Assembly: GCA_049303315.1 (NCBI GenBank)
Contig: JBAQMZ010000010.1
Span: forward strand, 22,040 to 86,039
Source of the DNA: Methanoperedens sp049303315
GTDB lineage: Archaea > Halobacteriota > Methanosarcinia > Methanosarcinales > Methanoperedenaceae
Length of the DNA stretch: 64,000 nt
Direction of reading: 5' to 3'
Of the stretch, positions 24,864 through 33,827 are shown in pieces. The notes under the pieces are model-generated. The model ran no database searches. It saw only the letters and a list, made by a program, of their open reading frames with translations, and had not been told where the DNA came from. Position numbers and translations under genes: made by a program. Position 1 is the stretch's first letter; each line of letters begins with the position of its first letter.

Positions 24864-25778
24864 CTATAGAAGCCCCGATCTCTGAAGCAGCATCAAATCC
24901 TCAGTATTCAGTTTCTCGCCAAGCTTGAACTGGTTATAAACCTCTTCGGCTTCCTTCTTGGCCTGCTCCCTGATGGATTCATCCTTGCTTTCTTTTGTCT
25001 TTCTCTTCAATCCGATTATTACTTTATTGAGTTCACGGATTTCCTTCTGGGTCTGGATGAATAACCTGTGCTGCTCATCCGCCGCTTCCTGGGCTTTCAC
25101 AAATTCCTTGTGCGCCGCATCTGAATCCGCCCGTACAGCATCAGCTTCCTTAAAAATCACAATCATCTTATCATGATGCTGCTGCGCTGCGTCTGCATAC
25201 TCTTTGACTTTATTATGATGTACTAAAGCTTCATCACGCAGGGATTGGGCTTTTTCAAGTAATGATTTTAATTCAGTATTTCCTTCAAGCTGCTGTTTTC
25301 TTTGTTTCAGCTCGTCGGTCAATCTAGCGATGTTATCAACAAGTTCCCGCTCTTTTGCAGGGGTCATTACCTCTGTCTGCTGCTTAAACTCCAGAGCATC
25401 GATTTCTCTTTTTAATTCTTTAAGTGATGGCCCGTCGCCAAGATTCATGCCTTTTCGTATCTTATCGAGCTCAGCGTAAATTTTATTGGCATCATCATTT
25501 AATTCATCGCGTTTGAGTTTTGCCTCGGCAACTTTTTCGTTGTTCTCATCGCGAAGCTTTTTAAGTTGTTGCGCCTCGTCAATCAACTCTTTTGTACGCT
25601 TATTTAAATCGTTTCTCTTGCTGGCGCATTTACTTGCTTCCAGATTGAATTCATTTCTTTTGTTCTTATACTCTTCCGACTTATCTTTCAAGTCCGCTTT
25701 TCTACCCTGTAACTCATTTAACAACCTATAGTCCTCCTTTTCCAACACCAGTTGGGGGTTATGCATTTCATAATGCAC
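24864..25778 (-). CDS. Archaeal coiled-coil protein, COG1340-like
   Basis: A 304 aa protein that is almost wholly heptad-patterned, with runs such as NKRNEFNLEASKCASKRNDL and KLKRDELNDDANKIYAELDKI indicating a long coiled coil over residues ~20-275. The C-terminus, KLNTEDLMLLQRSGLL, is a short hydrophobic element like that of COG1340 proteins, which are conserved in Euryarchaeota. No ATPase or membrane segment is present. The function of COG1340 is not settled; a structural or chromatin-related role has been suggested. It may be cotranscribed with acyP, 37 bases downstream. Confidence 0.82.
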   Translation of the reverse strand: MHYEMHNPQLVLEKEDYRLLNELQGRKADLKDKSEEYKNKRNEFNLEASKCASKRNDLNKRTKELIDEAQQLKKLRDENNEKVAEAKLKRDELNDDANKIYAELDKIRKGMNLGDGPSLKELKREIDALEFKQQTEVMTPAKERELVDNIARLTDELKQRKQQLEGNTELKSLLEKAQSLRDEALVHHNKVKEYADAAQQHHDKMIVIFKEADAVRADSDAAHKEFVKAQEAADEQHRLFIQTQKEIRELNKVIIGLKRKTKESKDESIREQAKKEAEEVYNQFKLGEKLNTEDLMLLQRSGLL

Positions 25779-26086
25779 TATACAGTCCCGGATAACCCGG
25801 AACAGCCTTTCGGCATCATTCGGACTCTGTTATACCCTGATAGGAGATTCTAATATCATAATCATTCGATTCCCAAAAACAATCCTGAAATAATTATGTC
25901 TTTAGACTGCTCCGATTCACTGCATAACGAGCGAATGATTTCTCCTCATTCTATCACATGCCTTTTAACCTTTTCGGACAAAAAATGAATTTGTTGAGTA
26001 CGAAGTACGATTATTATTTTGCATTGCTTTTCCCAACTTAAAGTCTATAATCGCAACTGTCTGAATTTAAGAAAATCAAAAAAAAA
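25779..26086. other. 308-base intergenic region with a minus-strand U-tract
   Basis: No gene is evident. Immediately after the M48 protease stop, at about 26075-26085, the minus strand has a run of nine Ts and a second TTTTC tract, a plausible archaeal U-tract terminator for the protease operon. The remainder is AT-rich and holds no open frame I would support; promoter elements of the coiled-coil gene probably lie near 25790-25850. Confidence 0.5.
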
Positions 26087-27046
26087 TTAATACGCGGATA
26101 TCCCCTGGAGAGAGGATAGCCGCTGGATGCGTTTTAGCATGTTGGGATGGGTGCTCAGCATTTCAAGTATCTTGTCAGTGGTCTTTACTTTAACAGGTCT
26201 TGTACGAAGCGCCATCAATTCATTAATGTCGATTGTACCGCTCCCGTCAAGGTCAATCTGGGATAATTCTCTTAAATCGTTGCCAGCACGGGAAGGATCG
26301 TTAGCAAAAAATGCTTTCATACCTTCTACCTGTTTTAATGATTCCTTCGGTACCTTTGCACTGCCATAGACGAGTTTGTAAAGAGCTGAAGCAAGGTAAT
26401 GCGGCTGGTTTCCAAGCTTGACTGCGCCCTCGTCAGCATAATATTCCCTGATTCTCGAAACGTACAGCACAAGGAGATTTGTAATCAGATATACTACGAA
26501 CGCCACGATTCCGATAAGGACATTGTTCCCGCGGTCCCTGCCGCCTGAGAATAACTGGTTCCACGCAAAATACCAGCATATCATGGGAATCACGCTAATC
26601 ATTGTTATAACTGCAACATCCTTGTGTTTCAGGTGCGATATCTCATGTCCGAGAACAGCCCTTAGTTCCTTTTCATCAAGTAGTTTCATTATTCCTTCAG
26701 TGACGCAAACCCGTCCGTCGCTTGCCCACCGCCCGAATGCAAATGCGTTGGGTATAGGCATGTTGGCAATCCCTATCCTCGGTTTTGGAATCCGCGCATC
26801 TCTTGCAAGTTCAAATACCATCCTGTGAAGTGCAGGATATTCCTGTTCAGATACATATCTCACACCCATTGACCATTCGACCATTTTTGGTCCTATCATA
26901 TACTGGATGAACATCATGACCGAAGCAAGAATTCCGTAGAAGAAAAATCCGCTTATCCCCATAGAGTTCGCTGCAAATGCTACAAGACCGTAGACTATTG
27001 CGAACATTACTGCCATTATTAGATACAATCTTAATTTAAGCCACAT
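26087..27046 (-). CDS. HtpX-like M48 membrane metalloprotease with an EF-hand insertion
   Basis: A 319 aa integral membrane zinc protease. HEISHLKH at residues 134-141 is the M48 zinc motif, and EYYADEGAV near 201 carries the third ligand. Four hydrophobic segments (about 8-26, 32-50, 145-163 and 176-196) anchor it. Residues 265-276 form a textbook EF-hand loop (DLDGSGTIDINE), unusual in HtpX and probably calcium-binding. It is the last gene of the BlaI / M56-like / M48 operon and lies 37 bases after the M56-like gene. A role in membrane protein quality control is known for HtpX. Confidence 0.9.
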   Translation of the reverse strand: MWLKLRLYLIMAVMFAIVYGLVAFAANSMGISGFFFYGILASVMMFIQYMIGPKMVEWSMGVRYVSEQEYPALHRMVFELARDARIPKPRIGIANMPIPNAFAFGRWASDGRVCVTEGIMKLLDEKELRAVLGHEISHLKHKDVAVITMISVIPMICWYFAWNQLFSGGRDRGNNVLIGIVAFVVYLITNLLVLYVSRIREYYADEGAVKLGNQPHYLASALYKLVYGSAKVPKESLKQVEGMKAFFANDPSRAGNDLRELSQIDLDGSGTIDINELMALRTRPVKVKTTDKILEMLSTHPNMLKRIQRLSSLQGISAY

Positions 27047-27083
27047 ATTTTTATCACCTTTCTTTTCTCTTTAAATAAGTATC

Positions 27084-27764
27084 TTAGATAAATACTTTAT
27101 CAACTTTGCCACGCGCTGACGAAAGCGCAGCACTCCCTGCTATTTCCGCAGCAAAGCGGTCAGCCCTGCTTTCAAGTTCGGATTCTGATGAAGATGAAAA
27201 GGTCATTAATGCAAGCCGCTTCAAGTATGGCGTTCCTGTATTCTGCCGAATATGCCACGCTTCATGCGCCAGTACAGCCTTCAACTCATTATCATCCAGC
27301 ATCTCAAGAAGCCCCATCGAAACAAAAATCGAACGCCCGGCCGCAAAAGCCCTGGGTATTGCAGAATCGAAATAATAGACCCTTGCGGTTACTAGCTTTC
27401 CCACAAAATCCTCTACCCATTCCATTATGCTGCCTGCCGGTTTTGCATCAAGGCGCTTAATCAATATCCTGTCATAATACCGCAGAACCCCGAATATTAA
27501 TACTGTGGAAATAATCACATAAGCCAGGTAAATATAAAGGGTGAGCATATAATCACATTTCATCAGGTAAAATGTCGCAACTATCGCAAGCAGGCTCAGG
27601 ATTTGGGCTGAAACGAATGTCATAAGCTTCTGTTTCGGGTTTTTGAGCATAAGGCTCGCTGCAACCAGAGAGATTGAAATAACAACCAAAAGCGCTATAA
27701 TAGGAGCAAAGTCGGAAAGCTTCAAGCACAGCCCGAAGCAATTTATTTCACCTGATATATTCAT
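27084..27764 (-). CDS. M56/BlaR1-like membrane metalloprotease
   Basis: A 226 aa membrane protein with four N-terminal hydrophobic segments up to about residue 95 and a cytosolic zinc protease domain containing HEAWHIRQ (residues 167-174), the HExxH motif, and ESELESRADRFAAEIAG as the third-ligand helix. Size and layout match M56 BlaR1-type proteases without the extracellular sensor. Its ATG overlaps the stop of a BlaI-family repressor by four bases. By analogy with BlaI/BlaR1, it may cleave the repressor in response to a signal. Confidence 0.82.
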   Translation of the reverse strand: MNISGEINCFGLCLKLSDFAPIIALLVVISISLVAASLMLKNPKQKLMTFVSAQILSLLAIVATFYLMKCDYMLTLYIYLAYVIISTVLIFGVLRYYDRILIKRLDAKPAGSIMEWVEDFVGKLVTARVYYFDSAIPRAFAAGRSIFVSMGLLEMLDDNELKAVLAHEAWHIRQNTGTPYLKRLALMTFSSSSESELESRADRFAAEIAGSAALSSARGKVDKVFI

Positions 27765-28120
27765 TTTTTATCACTGTATTTTGAGAAATTCTCACGTGCA
27801 AGGGGCCCGAACGCATCTACAAGGCTGTCCAGTATCTTGGTGGTTATTTCATTTGCAGCCTCTTCCTCTGAAAAAGCGGGTTCGTACACATACCTTACCC
27901 TGCCGTTCACGTTTTCCGTACGCCGTGTCGTATATCCAGCCTTGACCAGCCTGTCAAGGGTTCCAGCAACGCTTGTCAATGGAACGTTTGTTTTTTCGGT
28001 AAGCTCTGAAGTGGTCATTTCGCCCCCGCTCCATAAAGCCCGCAGTATTGCTGCTTCGATGGGACTAAAGAATTTAGTGAGCCCGTCGTTTGAAATGTTT
28101 ATCTGATCAAGCTTAACCAT
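27761..28120 (-). CDS. BlaI/MecI-family transcriptional repressor
   Basis: A 119 aa protein from ATG 28120; a longer frame reaching 28264 would run into the upstream ribD gene and is rejected. The N-terminal winged helix is FSPIEAAILRALWSGGEMTTSELTEKTNVPLTSVAGTLDRLVKAGYTTR, typical of BlaI/MecI, followed by a C-terminal dimerisation helix. It is coupled to an M56-like protease gene by ATGA overlap. In bacteria BlaI controls antibiotic-response genes through BlaR1 proteolysis; what it senses here is unknown. Confidence 0.88.
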   Translation of the reverse strand: MVKLDQINISNDGLTKFFSPIEAAILRALWSGGEMTTSELTEKTNVPLTSVAGTLDRLVKAGYTTRRTENVNGRVRYVYEPAFSEEEAANEITTKILDSLVDAFGPLARENFSKYSDKK

Positions 28121-28145
28121 GAGTTTACAATTAACGTAAAGGATA

Positions 28146-28850
28146 TTAAAGATTGCGGACGTCCTTTTGATTTTGGACTTTCCACCTGATAAGAACACCA
28201 TCTTCCAATCTCTCGCAGGAAATGAGCGACAGTTTGCAAAATTCGCCTGTGCATCCCTCACCATCTACAAGCGTGGGCGCTGTCTTGCCTCCGATTATGA
28301 TATTGCCGATAAAAGTATAAATCTCATCCACAAGTCCCGCTGATACAAGCCCCCAGTTCAATGTCGCCCCGCCCTCAACCATCAGGCAGTTGATACCGCG
28401 CGCCTTTAATTCGCAAAGGAGCTTTCCAAGGTCAACCCTTTTTGTACCGGAAATAATAATTTCAGCATGTTTCGAAAGCTGCTTTACTTTTTCCTCAGGC
28501 GCAGTTTCCGTTACGGCAATTATCTTTTTTCCCGCGCCTTTCTTGAAAATATCAGCATCTATGGGCGTTCTTGCTAAGCTGTCCACCACGATTCTTACAG
28601 GATTCTCATCACGACCCTCTGTGCCCCGCTTTTCCCTGCGTTCTCTGGATTTCACGGTGAGGCTCGGGTTGTCCGAAAGCACAGTTCCAATCCCCACCAT
28701 TACGGCATCCGATGACGCCCTCAGTTCATCCATGCGGTCAAAATCAAGGCTTCCTGAAATCCTGGTCTGCTTTCGCTCTCTTGTGGCTATCTTCCCGTCC
28801 GCGCTCATGGCAGCATTGATGAATACGAATGGTCGTTCGGCTGGCATCAC
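28146..28850 (-). CDS. 2,5-diamino-6-ribosylamino-4(3H)-pyrimidinone 5'-phosphate reductase
   Basis: A 234 aa protein of the RibD C-terminal reductase fold, as in archaeal and fungal riboflavin synthesis, which reduces the ribose side chain with NAD(P)H. FINAAMSADGKIATRERK begins the protein, VMVGIGTVLSDNPSLTVK and NPVRIVVDSLARTP follow, and NCLMVEGGATLNWGLVSAGLVDEIYTFIGNIIIGG closes the family signature. It is on the same strand 25 bases before the BlaI-type repressor. MM at the start leaves either methionine as initiator. Confidence 0.88.
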   Translation of the reverse strand: MMPAERPFVFINAAMSADGKIATRERKQTRISGSLDFDRMDELRASSDAVMVGIGTVLSDNPSLTVKSRERREKRGTEGRDENPVRIVVDSLARTPIDADIFKKGAGKKIIAVTETAPEEKVKQLSKHAEIIISGTKRVDLGKLLCELKARGINCLMVEGGATLNWGLVSAGLVDEIYTFIGNIIIGGKTAPTLVDGEGCTGEFCKLSLISCERLEDGVLIRWKVQNQKDVRNL

Positions 28851-28941
28851 CCTTTCTTTAACTTCATGGCTGAAATATCTAAGCTTTAACGAAAAGCTGA
28901 AATGCTATTAGTCCTATTAACCGACTTATCCGGTGATAACA

Positions 28942-30510
28942 GTGAAAATACTTGTAAGCGACCCTATATCCGACCAGGGCATCGAAATATTAAAAAAAGA
29001 ATTTGATGTTGATATTGCAACAGGACTTCCTCCTGCTGAACTGATCAAACGCATAGGAAATTATGAAGCCCTCATAGTCCGCAGTGAAACCCAGGTAACA
29101 AAGGACGTCATCAACGCGGGCAGGAAACTCAAAATTATAGGCAGGGCAGGCGTTGGAGTAGATAATATAGACGTAAATACGGCGACAGAACGGGGAATAA
29201 TCGTAGTGAACGCACCCGAAGGCAACACCATCTCCGCAGCCGAGCACACAATAGCCATGATGATGGCGATGTCAAGGAATATCCCCCAGGCGAATGCCTC
29301 CCTGAAGAGCAAGAAATGGGACAGGAAAAAATTCATGGGCGTTGAGGTTCGTGGAAAGGTGCTGGGAGTTGTAGGACTTGGAAGGATAGGGGCAGAAGTA
29401 GCAAAAAGGGCGCAGGGAATGGAGATGATAATCCTTGCCTATGACCCCTTCATATCACAGGAGAGAGCCGCCGAACTCGGCGTTGAGCTGACAACGGTAG
29501 AGGATATCGCCAAGCGTGCCGATTATATTACCGTGCATACACCTCTCACCAAAGAAACAAAAGACCTTATCGGTAGTAAGGAATTTGCAATCGTAAAAAA
29601 GGGTGTGCGGCTCATCAATTGCGCAAGAGGAGGCATCATCAACGAAGAAGCCCTTGCAGAGGCGGTTAAATCCGGCATAGTGAGCGGCGCTGCAATCGAT
29701 GTGTTCGTCAAGGAGCCGCCATTTGACAGCCCGCTTCTTGAACTTGACCGCGTTATCATGACGCCGCACCTTGGTGCATCGACCGAGGAAGCGCAGATTA
29801 ATGTGGCGGTCTCAGTAGCCGAGCAGATAGTCAATGCGCTGAAAGGTCTTCCTGTAAAAAACGCCATTAACATGCCCTATGTCAAACCCGATGTTATGCA
29901 GATAATCGAGCCGTATCTGCCTCTTGCTGAAAAGATGGGAAAGCTGGGCACGCAGCTCATGGGCAATTACGAAAAGGTGGAAATAACCTACAGCGGTGAA
30001 ATCGCAGACAAGAACCTTGCGCCCATAACCCTTGCTCTTTTGAAGGGGCTGCTTGAACCCGTGCTCGGGTCGGCTGTGAATTATGTGAATGCTCCTACGC
30101 TTGCAAAAGAGCGAAAAATAAAGGTCATCGAGAGTAAATCAAAGACTTCTGAAGGCTATCCAAGCCAGATATCCCTAAAATTAAGCAAGAAATCAGAAGA
30201 AAAACTAGTTAGCGGCTCCATAATAGGCAAGGAACCGCGCATAGTGCAGATAGACTCTTACCGCGTTGATGTAGTCCCCACCGGCTATATGATAGTGGCT
30301 AAACATGAAGACCATCCCAATATCATTGGACCTTGCTGCATGATACTCGGGAAGAACAATATCAATATCGCGGGAATGCAGGTGGGCAGGATAAAAATGG
30401 GCGGTGAAGCGATAATGGTGCTTAATGTTGACAGCGAAGTGGATGATGTGATTCTTGATGAGATAAGGTCAGTTGAAGGCATAATCGATGCCAGATTAGT
30501 GGTTTTATAA
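28942..30510 (+). CDS. serA: D-3-phosphoglycerate dehydrogenase
   Basis: A 522 aa enzyme that oxidises 3-phosphoglycerate to 3-phosphohydroxypyruvate, the first step of serine synthesis. GTG 28942 is chosen because the family starts MKILVSDPIS and a GGTGAT lies just upstream; an earlier in-frame GTG overlaps that site. The Rossmann signature is GVVGLGRIGAEVAK, and catalytic NCARGG, DVF.KEPP and TPHLGAS are present. An intervening ASB domain and a C-terminal ACT domain (ending EGIIDARLVVL) give long-form SerA, open to serine feedback. Confidence 0.95.
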   Translation: MKILVSDPISDQGIEILKKEFDVDIATGLPPAELIKRIGNYEALIVRSETQVTKDVINAGRKLKIIGRAGVGVDNIDVNTATERGIIVVNAPEGNTISAAEHTIAMMMAMSRNIPQANASLKSKKWDRKKFMGVEVRGKVLGVVGLGRIGAEVAKRAQGMEMIILAYDPFISQERAAELGVELTTVEDIAKRADYITVHTPLTKETKDLIGSKEFAIVKKGVRLINCARGGIINEEALAEAVKSGIVSGAAIDVFVKEPPFDSPLLELDRVIMTPHLGASTEEAQINVAVSVAEQIVNALKGLPVKNAINMPYVKPDVMQIIEPYLPLAEKMGKLGTQLMGNYEKVEITYSGEIADKNLAPITLALLKGLLEPVLGSAVNYVNAPTLAKERKIKVIESKSKTSEGYPSQISLKLSKKSEEKLVSGSIIGKEPRIVQIDSYRVDVVPTGYMIVAKHEDHPNIIGPCCMILGKNNINIAGMQVGRIKMGGEAIMVLNVDSEVDDVILDEIRSVEGIIDARLVVL

Positions 30511-30513
30511 ATT

Positions 30514-30699
30514 ATGAAAAAAAAAGCTCTTGAAATCATTCTATCCATTGCTTCTGTGGCTGTATTTATTATTTTAATTGCTGTTGTAAAGCTTATGATA
30601 CCAGCATCGTCCGGTTATGGCTATACCGCCGCATTACTGGTATTTCTTGTAATTATGGGAATGGCGGGGTTAAAGATTGCTGAAATCCCGGATAAGTAA
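30514..30699 (+). CDS. Small two-helix membrane protein
   Basis: A 61 aa protein with two hydrophobic helices at about residues 8-29 and 37-54 and a lysine-rich N-terminus that should stay cytosolic. It lies three bases after serA and one base before guaA subunit A, so it is likely cotranscribed with them. No family is recognised. It may be a helper or a chance frame, but the lysine head and regular helix pattern favour a real protein. Confidence 0.55.
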   Translation: MKKKALEIILSIASVAVFIILIAVVKLMIPASSGYGYTAALLVFLVIMGMAGLKIAEIPDK

Positions 30700-30700
30700 T

Positions 30701-31276
30701 ATGGTAAAGCTCATTGTCATCAACAATTACGGGCAAACATGCCACCTGATTCACCGCGCAGTGCGGGACCTTGACCAGGAAGTGGAGCTTATGAAGAACA
30801 CTTCTTCCATAGAGGAAATACTCGCAAAAGAACCCGACGGGCTCATTCTCAGCGGCGGCCCCACCCTCGAAAGGGCAGGCAATTGCAGCCTGTATGTCAA
30901 AGAACTCGACCTCCCCATCCTGGGAATCTGCCTGGGCCATCAGGTAATGGCGCAGGCTTACGGCGGCGCTGTAGGCAAAGGCGCTTATGGTGGTTATGCC
31001 GCAGTCGATATAGAAGTCATAGAGGAAAATGATATTCTAAAAGGCATCGGTCCAAGAACAAAAGTATGGGCATCCCATGCAGATGAGGTGTGCTCCCTCC
31101 CGCCGGATTTCATAAAACTTGCCCGCTCCAGCATCTGCGAAGTTGAAGCTATGAAACACAAGACAAAACCGCTGTACGGCGTACAGTGGCATCCCGAAGT
31201 TTCTCATACCGAGCGTGGAAACGACCTTCTCAGGAACTTTTTTGAGGTTTGCCTGAACTACCGGCCAACTGCATGA
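30701..31276 (+). CDS. guaAA: GMP synthase, glutamine amidotransferase subunit A
   Basis: A 191 aa class I glutamine amidotransferase with the catalytic cysteine in LGICLGHQVMAQ, and the His/Glu of the triad in VQWHPEVSHTERG. In archaea this subunit is separate and pairs with GuaA-B, the ATP pyrophosphatase that makes GMP from XMP; no subunit B is in the window. I use ATG 30701, giving MVKLIVINNYGQTCHLIHRAVRDL at the N-terminus; the frame upstream lies in the preceding gene. Its 3' end overlaps the convergent MFS gene by 47 bases. Confidence 0.93.
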   Translation: MVKLIVINNYGQTCHLIHRAVRDLDQEVELMKNTSSIEEILAKEPDGLILSGGPTLERAGNCSLYVKELDLPILGICLGHQVMAQAYGGAVGKGAYGGYAAVDIEVIEENDILKGIGPRTKVWASHADEVCSLPPDFIKLARSSICEVEAMKHKTKPLYGVQWHPEVSHTERGNDLLRNFFEVCLNYRPTA

Positions 31277-32324
31277 CTGCATAGCCCACGAGCGCAAAAA
31301 GGGCACCTGCCGCCATAACTGCCCTGAAACCGTAATATTGAAGGATAATACCGCCTACAAGTGAACCTATTATTGTTGCAAAGGCAATTGATGAATTAAG
31401 CAATCCTGCAGCTGCACCTTTTTCCTCGTTTGTTTCAATTAACTCACGCATTGAACCAACGTACAGGAAGGAATAGGAAAAGGCAATCAATACCATTCCC
31501 ACAACAGCCTGGTAGTAAATCGTGAGAGGTATCAGCGCAATAAAAGCAGCGGCTGAGAGCAAATCCCCGGCATGAATGAGAGATGTGGTTTTATAATTGT
31601 CAAGCCTTCTCATGATGAAAAATTGCAGTGTCGGATTTATTGTATAAATTATCCCGACCCAGAATTCATTTGCCCCAAGGCTCACAAGGTATAAGGGAAA
31701 AATCACCCATACATTGTTCGCCCCAATCTGTCGCAGGAAAAACCCGAAATATATGTTCCAGTTCTTTTTCAGGATATCCCTGGAAAAATAATCCGCTTTC
31801 TTTTTTGTACGTACTTTTGTATCTTGCGTAACTGGCAGCGTCAATGTGATTAAGAAGGACGCAGCAAACAACAAAGATGCGATGGAAAAAATCTGCCAGT
31901 AAACTGCAATCACTCCTGCAAGCAGATTTCCCACAGCCCAGCCCAGGGGCATGAATGAGCTGAACTTCCCGATGCTGCGTCTCAGGTTGTAAACATAGAG
32001 CATCAGCACGGCGGGATAAATCCCAACACTGAACCCGGCAAGAGCGCGAATTATAGCAAGGCTGAGCGGGTCGTATGCAAAAACCTGAAGGAAAAAAGTC
32101 ACGGCTGCGCTTACGAAACCCGCATACAACAGCGTCTTTGGCGGATATGAATCCGCTGCCCTGCTGAAGATATATGTCGAAACGAATAGCGCTGCGCCGT
32201 AAACAGCCCCGATTATGCCAATCTCCGTACCCGAGGCGCCTAGGTTCTGTGCAAGTACGGGTATGAAAAGGCTGGACATCATCACAGCCGAGTTTATAAA
32301 AAGCTGGATAGCGTTGAGTCTCAT
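31230..32324 (-). CDS. Major facilitator superfamily transporter
   Basis: A 364 aa membrane protein with eleven or twelve hydrophobic segments in two six-helix halves. The first half contains GIIGAVYGAALFVSTYIFSRAAD, with the MFS-like GxxxD/RxxD loop between helices 2 and 3, and the central cytosolic loop TQDTKVRTKKKADYF. No motif reveals the substrate. It converges with guaA subunit A and overlaps its 3' end. A drug, sugar or organic ion exporter is possible; neighbours do not help. Confidence 0.85.
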   Translation of the reverse strand: MRLNAIQLFINSAVMMSSLFIPVLAQNLGASGTEIGIIGAVYGAALFVSTYIFSRAADSYPPKTLLYAGFVSAAVTFFLQVFAYDPLSLAIIRALAGFSVGIYPAVLMLYVYNLRRSIGKFSSFMPLGWAVGNLLAGVIAVYWQIFSIASLLFAASFLITLTLPVTQDTKVRTKKKADYFSRDILKKNWNIYFGFFLRQIGANNVWVIFPLYLVSLGANEFWVGIIYTINPTLQFFIMRRLDNYKTTSLIHAGDLLSAAAFIALIPLTIYYQAVVGMVLIAFSYSFLYVGSMRELIETNEEKGAAAGLLNSSIAFATIIGSLVGGIILQYYGFRAVMAAGALFALVGYAVMQLAGSSGKPQKSS

Positions 32325-32381
32325 TAAGAGTTTAATGATAAGATATGTATTTAAGTAATACAGGTTGAACTATGGTAAACC

Positions 32382-33821
32382 ATGAACTCTCTTGACTGGA
32401 CAGAAAAATACCGCCCGCAGACACTTTCTGAGGTAGTGGGTCATAATAAGGCGCTTCTGGAGCTTAAAAAATGGGCGGAGGCGTGGATGCACGGGACGCC
32501 GGAGGCACGGGCGGTTGTGCTTTACGGGAGAGCCGGGATAGGTAAAACCACGGCAGCCCATGCGCTGGCGCATGATATGGGATGGGAAGTCATCGAGATG
32601 AACGCAAGCGACCAGCGCACTGCGGATATAATCGAAAAAGTAGCGGGCTCCGCTTCCCGGATGAGCACGCTTGATGGAAGCAACATGAAACGGCTTGTCA
32701 TAATGGACGAAGCTGATAATATCCACGGCACGGCTGACAGAGGCGGGGAACGGGCAATCATCGAACTTATAAAGAAAACCAGCCAGCCGATTATTCTTAT
32801 TGCAAATGAACTATATGAAATGTCAGCAGGATTGCGAAGCGCCTGCAAGCCAATCCAGTTCAATTCCGTGATGTCGCGTTCCATGATCCCGGCGCTTAAA
32901 AGAATTGCAGAGGCGGAAGGTGTTAAGTGCGGACTCGGTGTGATTGAGAAAATCGCGGAGAATGCCAATGGCGACCTTCGAAGTGCCATTAACGACCTGC
33001 AGGCTATCGCGCAGGGAAAAACCACTCTGGAAATCAACGAGATAATCACAGGGGAACGGGACAGCAAAGAGAATATTTTCAAGGTGCTTGCAAAGATTTT
33101 TAAAGGAACAAATATACGCGAAGCCCATGATGCCACTTTTCATCTTGATGAGAATCCTGAGGATTTGATACAGTGGGTGGATGAAAATCTTCCGGTTGAA
33201 TATACCGGGGCAAATGACCTTGAAGAAGGATATCATTACCTTGGAAGGGCTTCTGTTTTTTTGGGCAGGGTCAAAAGAAGACAGAATTATAACATGTGGA
33301 GATATGCAGGCGTGCTTATGACCGCAGGGATTATGGTTGCACGGTCGCATCGCTATACCGGTTTTGTGAAATACCAGCCTCCGTCGCTCTGGAGGAAGCT
33401 CGGAGCCACAAAGGGCATGAGGATGGTTCGGGATTCAACTGCAAAGAAAATCGGGACATACTGCCATGTTTCGATGAGTTACACCCGCTCCCAATTGCTT
33501 CCTTTTTTCAGGATGATGATAAATAATGAGGAATCCGCTCCTCTTGTGGCTGCTTTGCTCGCACTTGAACCTGAGGAGATAGCTTTCTTAACCGAATCAA
33601 AATCCGTAACAAAAAAAGTGCAGAAGATATATGATGAGGCGCAGGCTTTGAGGGAAGCTGAGGTGGAGCATGAGGTGGAGGTGTTCGGGGGGTTTGGCAA
33701 AAGGGGCATGGAAGCTGAATCCTTGGAGGAAGAGCCTGAAAAGGAAGAAGCCGAAGTGATGAAGGTTAAGAAAGAGGAGAGAAAAGAGGTCAAATCCCAG
33801 AGTTCGCTGTTTGATTTTTGA
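32382..33821 (+). CDS. rfcL: Replication factor C large subunit
   Basis: A 479 aa AAA+ clamp loader subunit. The N-terminal ATPase domain contains DWTEKYRPQTLSEVVG, Walker A GRAGIGKTT (about residue 50) and Walker B LVIMDEADNI. The C-terminal ~70 residues are charged and end in QSSLFDF, a PIP-box that docks on the PCNA sliding clamp. With RfcS it loads PCNA at primer-template junctions. The length fits archaeal RfcL. A DnaG primase is encoded 20 kb away, so replication genes are not clustered here. Confidence 0.95.
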   Translation: MNSLDWTEKYRPQTLSEVVGHNKALLELKKWAEAWMHGTPEARAVVLYGRAGIGKTTAAHALAHDMGWEVIEMNASDQRTADIIEKVAGSASRMSTLDGSNMKRLVIMDEADNIHGTADRGGERAIIELIKKTSQPIILIANELYEMSAGLRSACKPIQFNSVMSRSMIPALKRIAEAEGVKCGLGVIEKIAENANGDLRSAINDLQAIAQGKTTLEINEIITGERDSKENIFKVLAKIFKGTNIREAHDATFHLDENPEDLIQWVDENLPVEYTGANDLEEGYHYLGRASVFLGRVKRRQNYNMWRYAGVLMTAGIMVARSHRYTGFVKYQPPSLWRKLGATKGMRMVRDSTAKKIGTYCHVSMSYTRSQLLPFFRMMINNEESAPLVAALLALEPEEIAFLTESKSVTKKVQKIYDEAQALREAEVEHEVEVFGGFGKRGMEAESLEEEPEKEEAEVMKVKKEERKEVKSQSSLFDF

Positions 33822-33827
33822 ACATTA

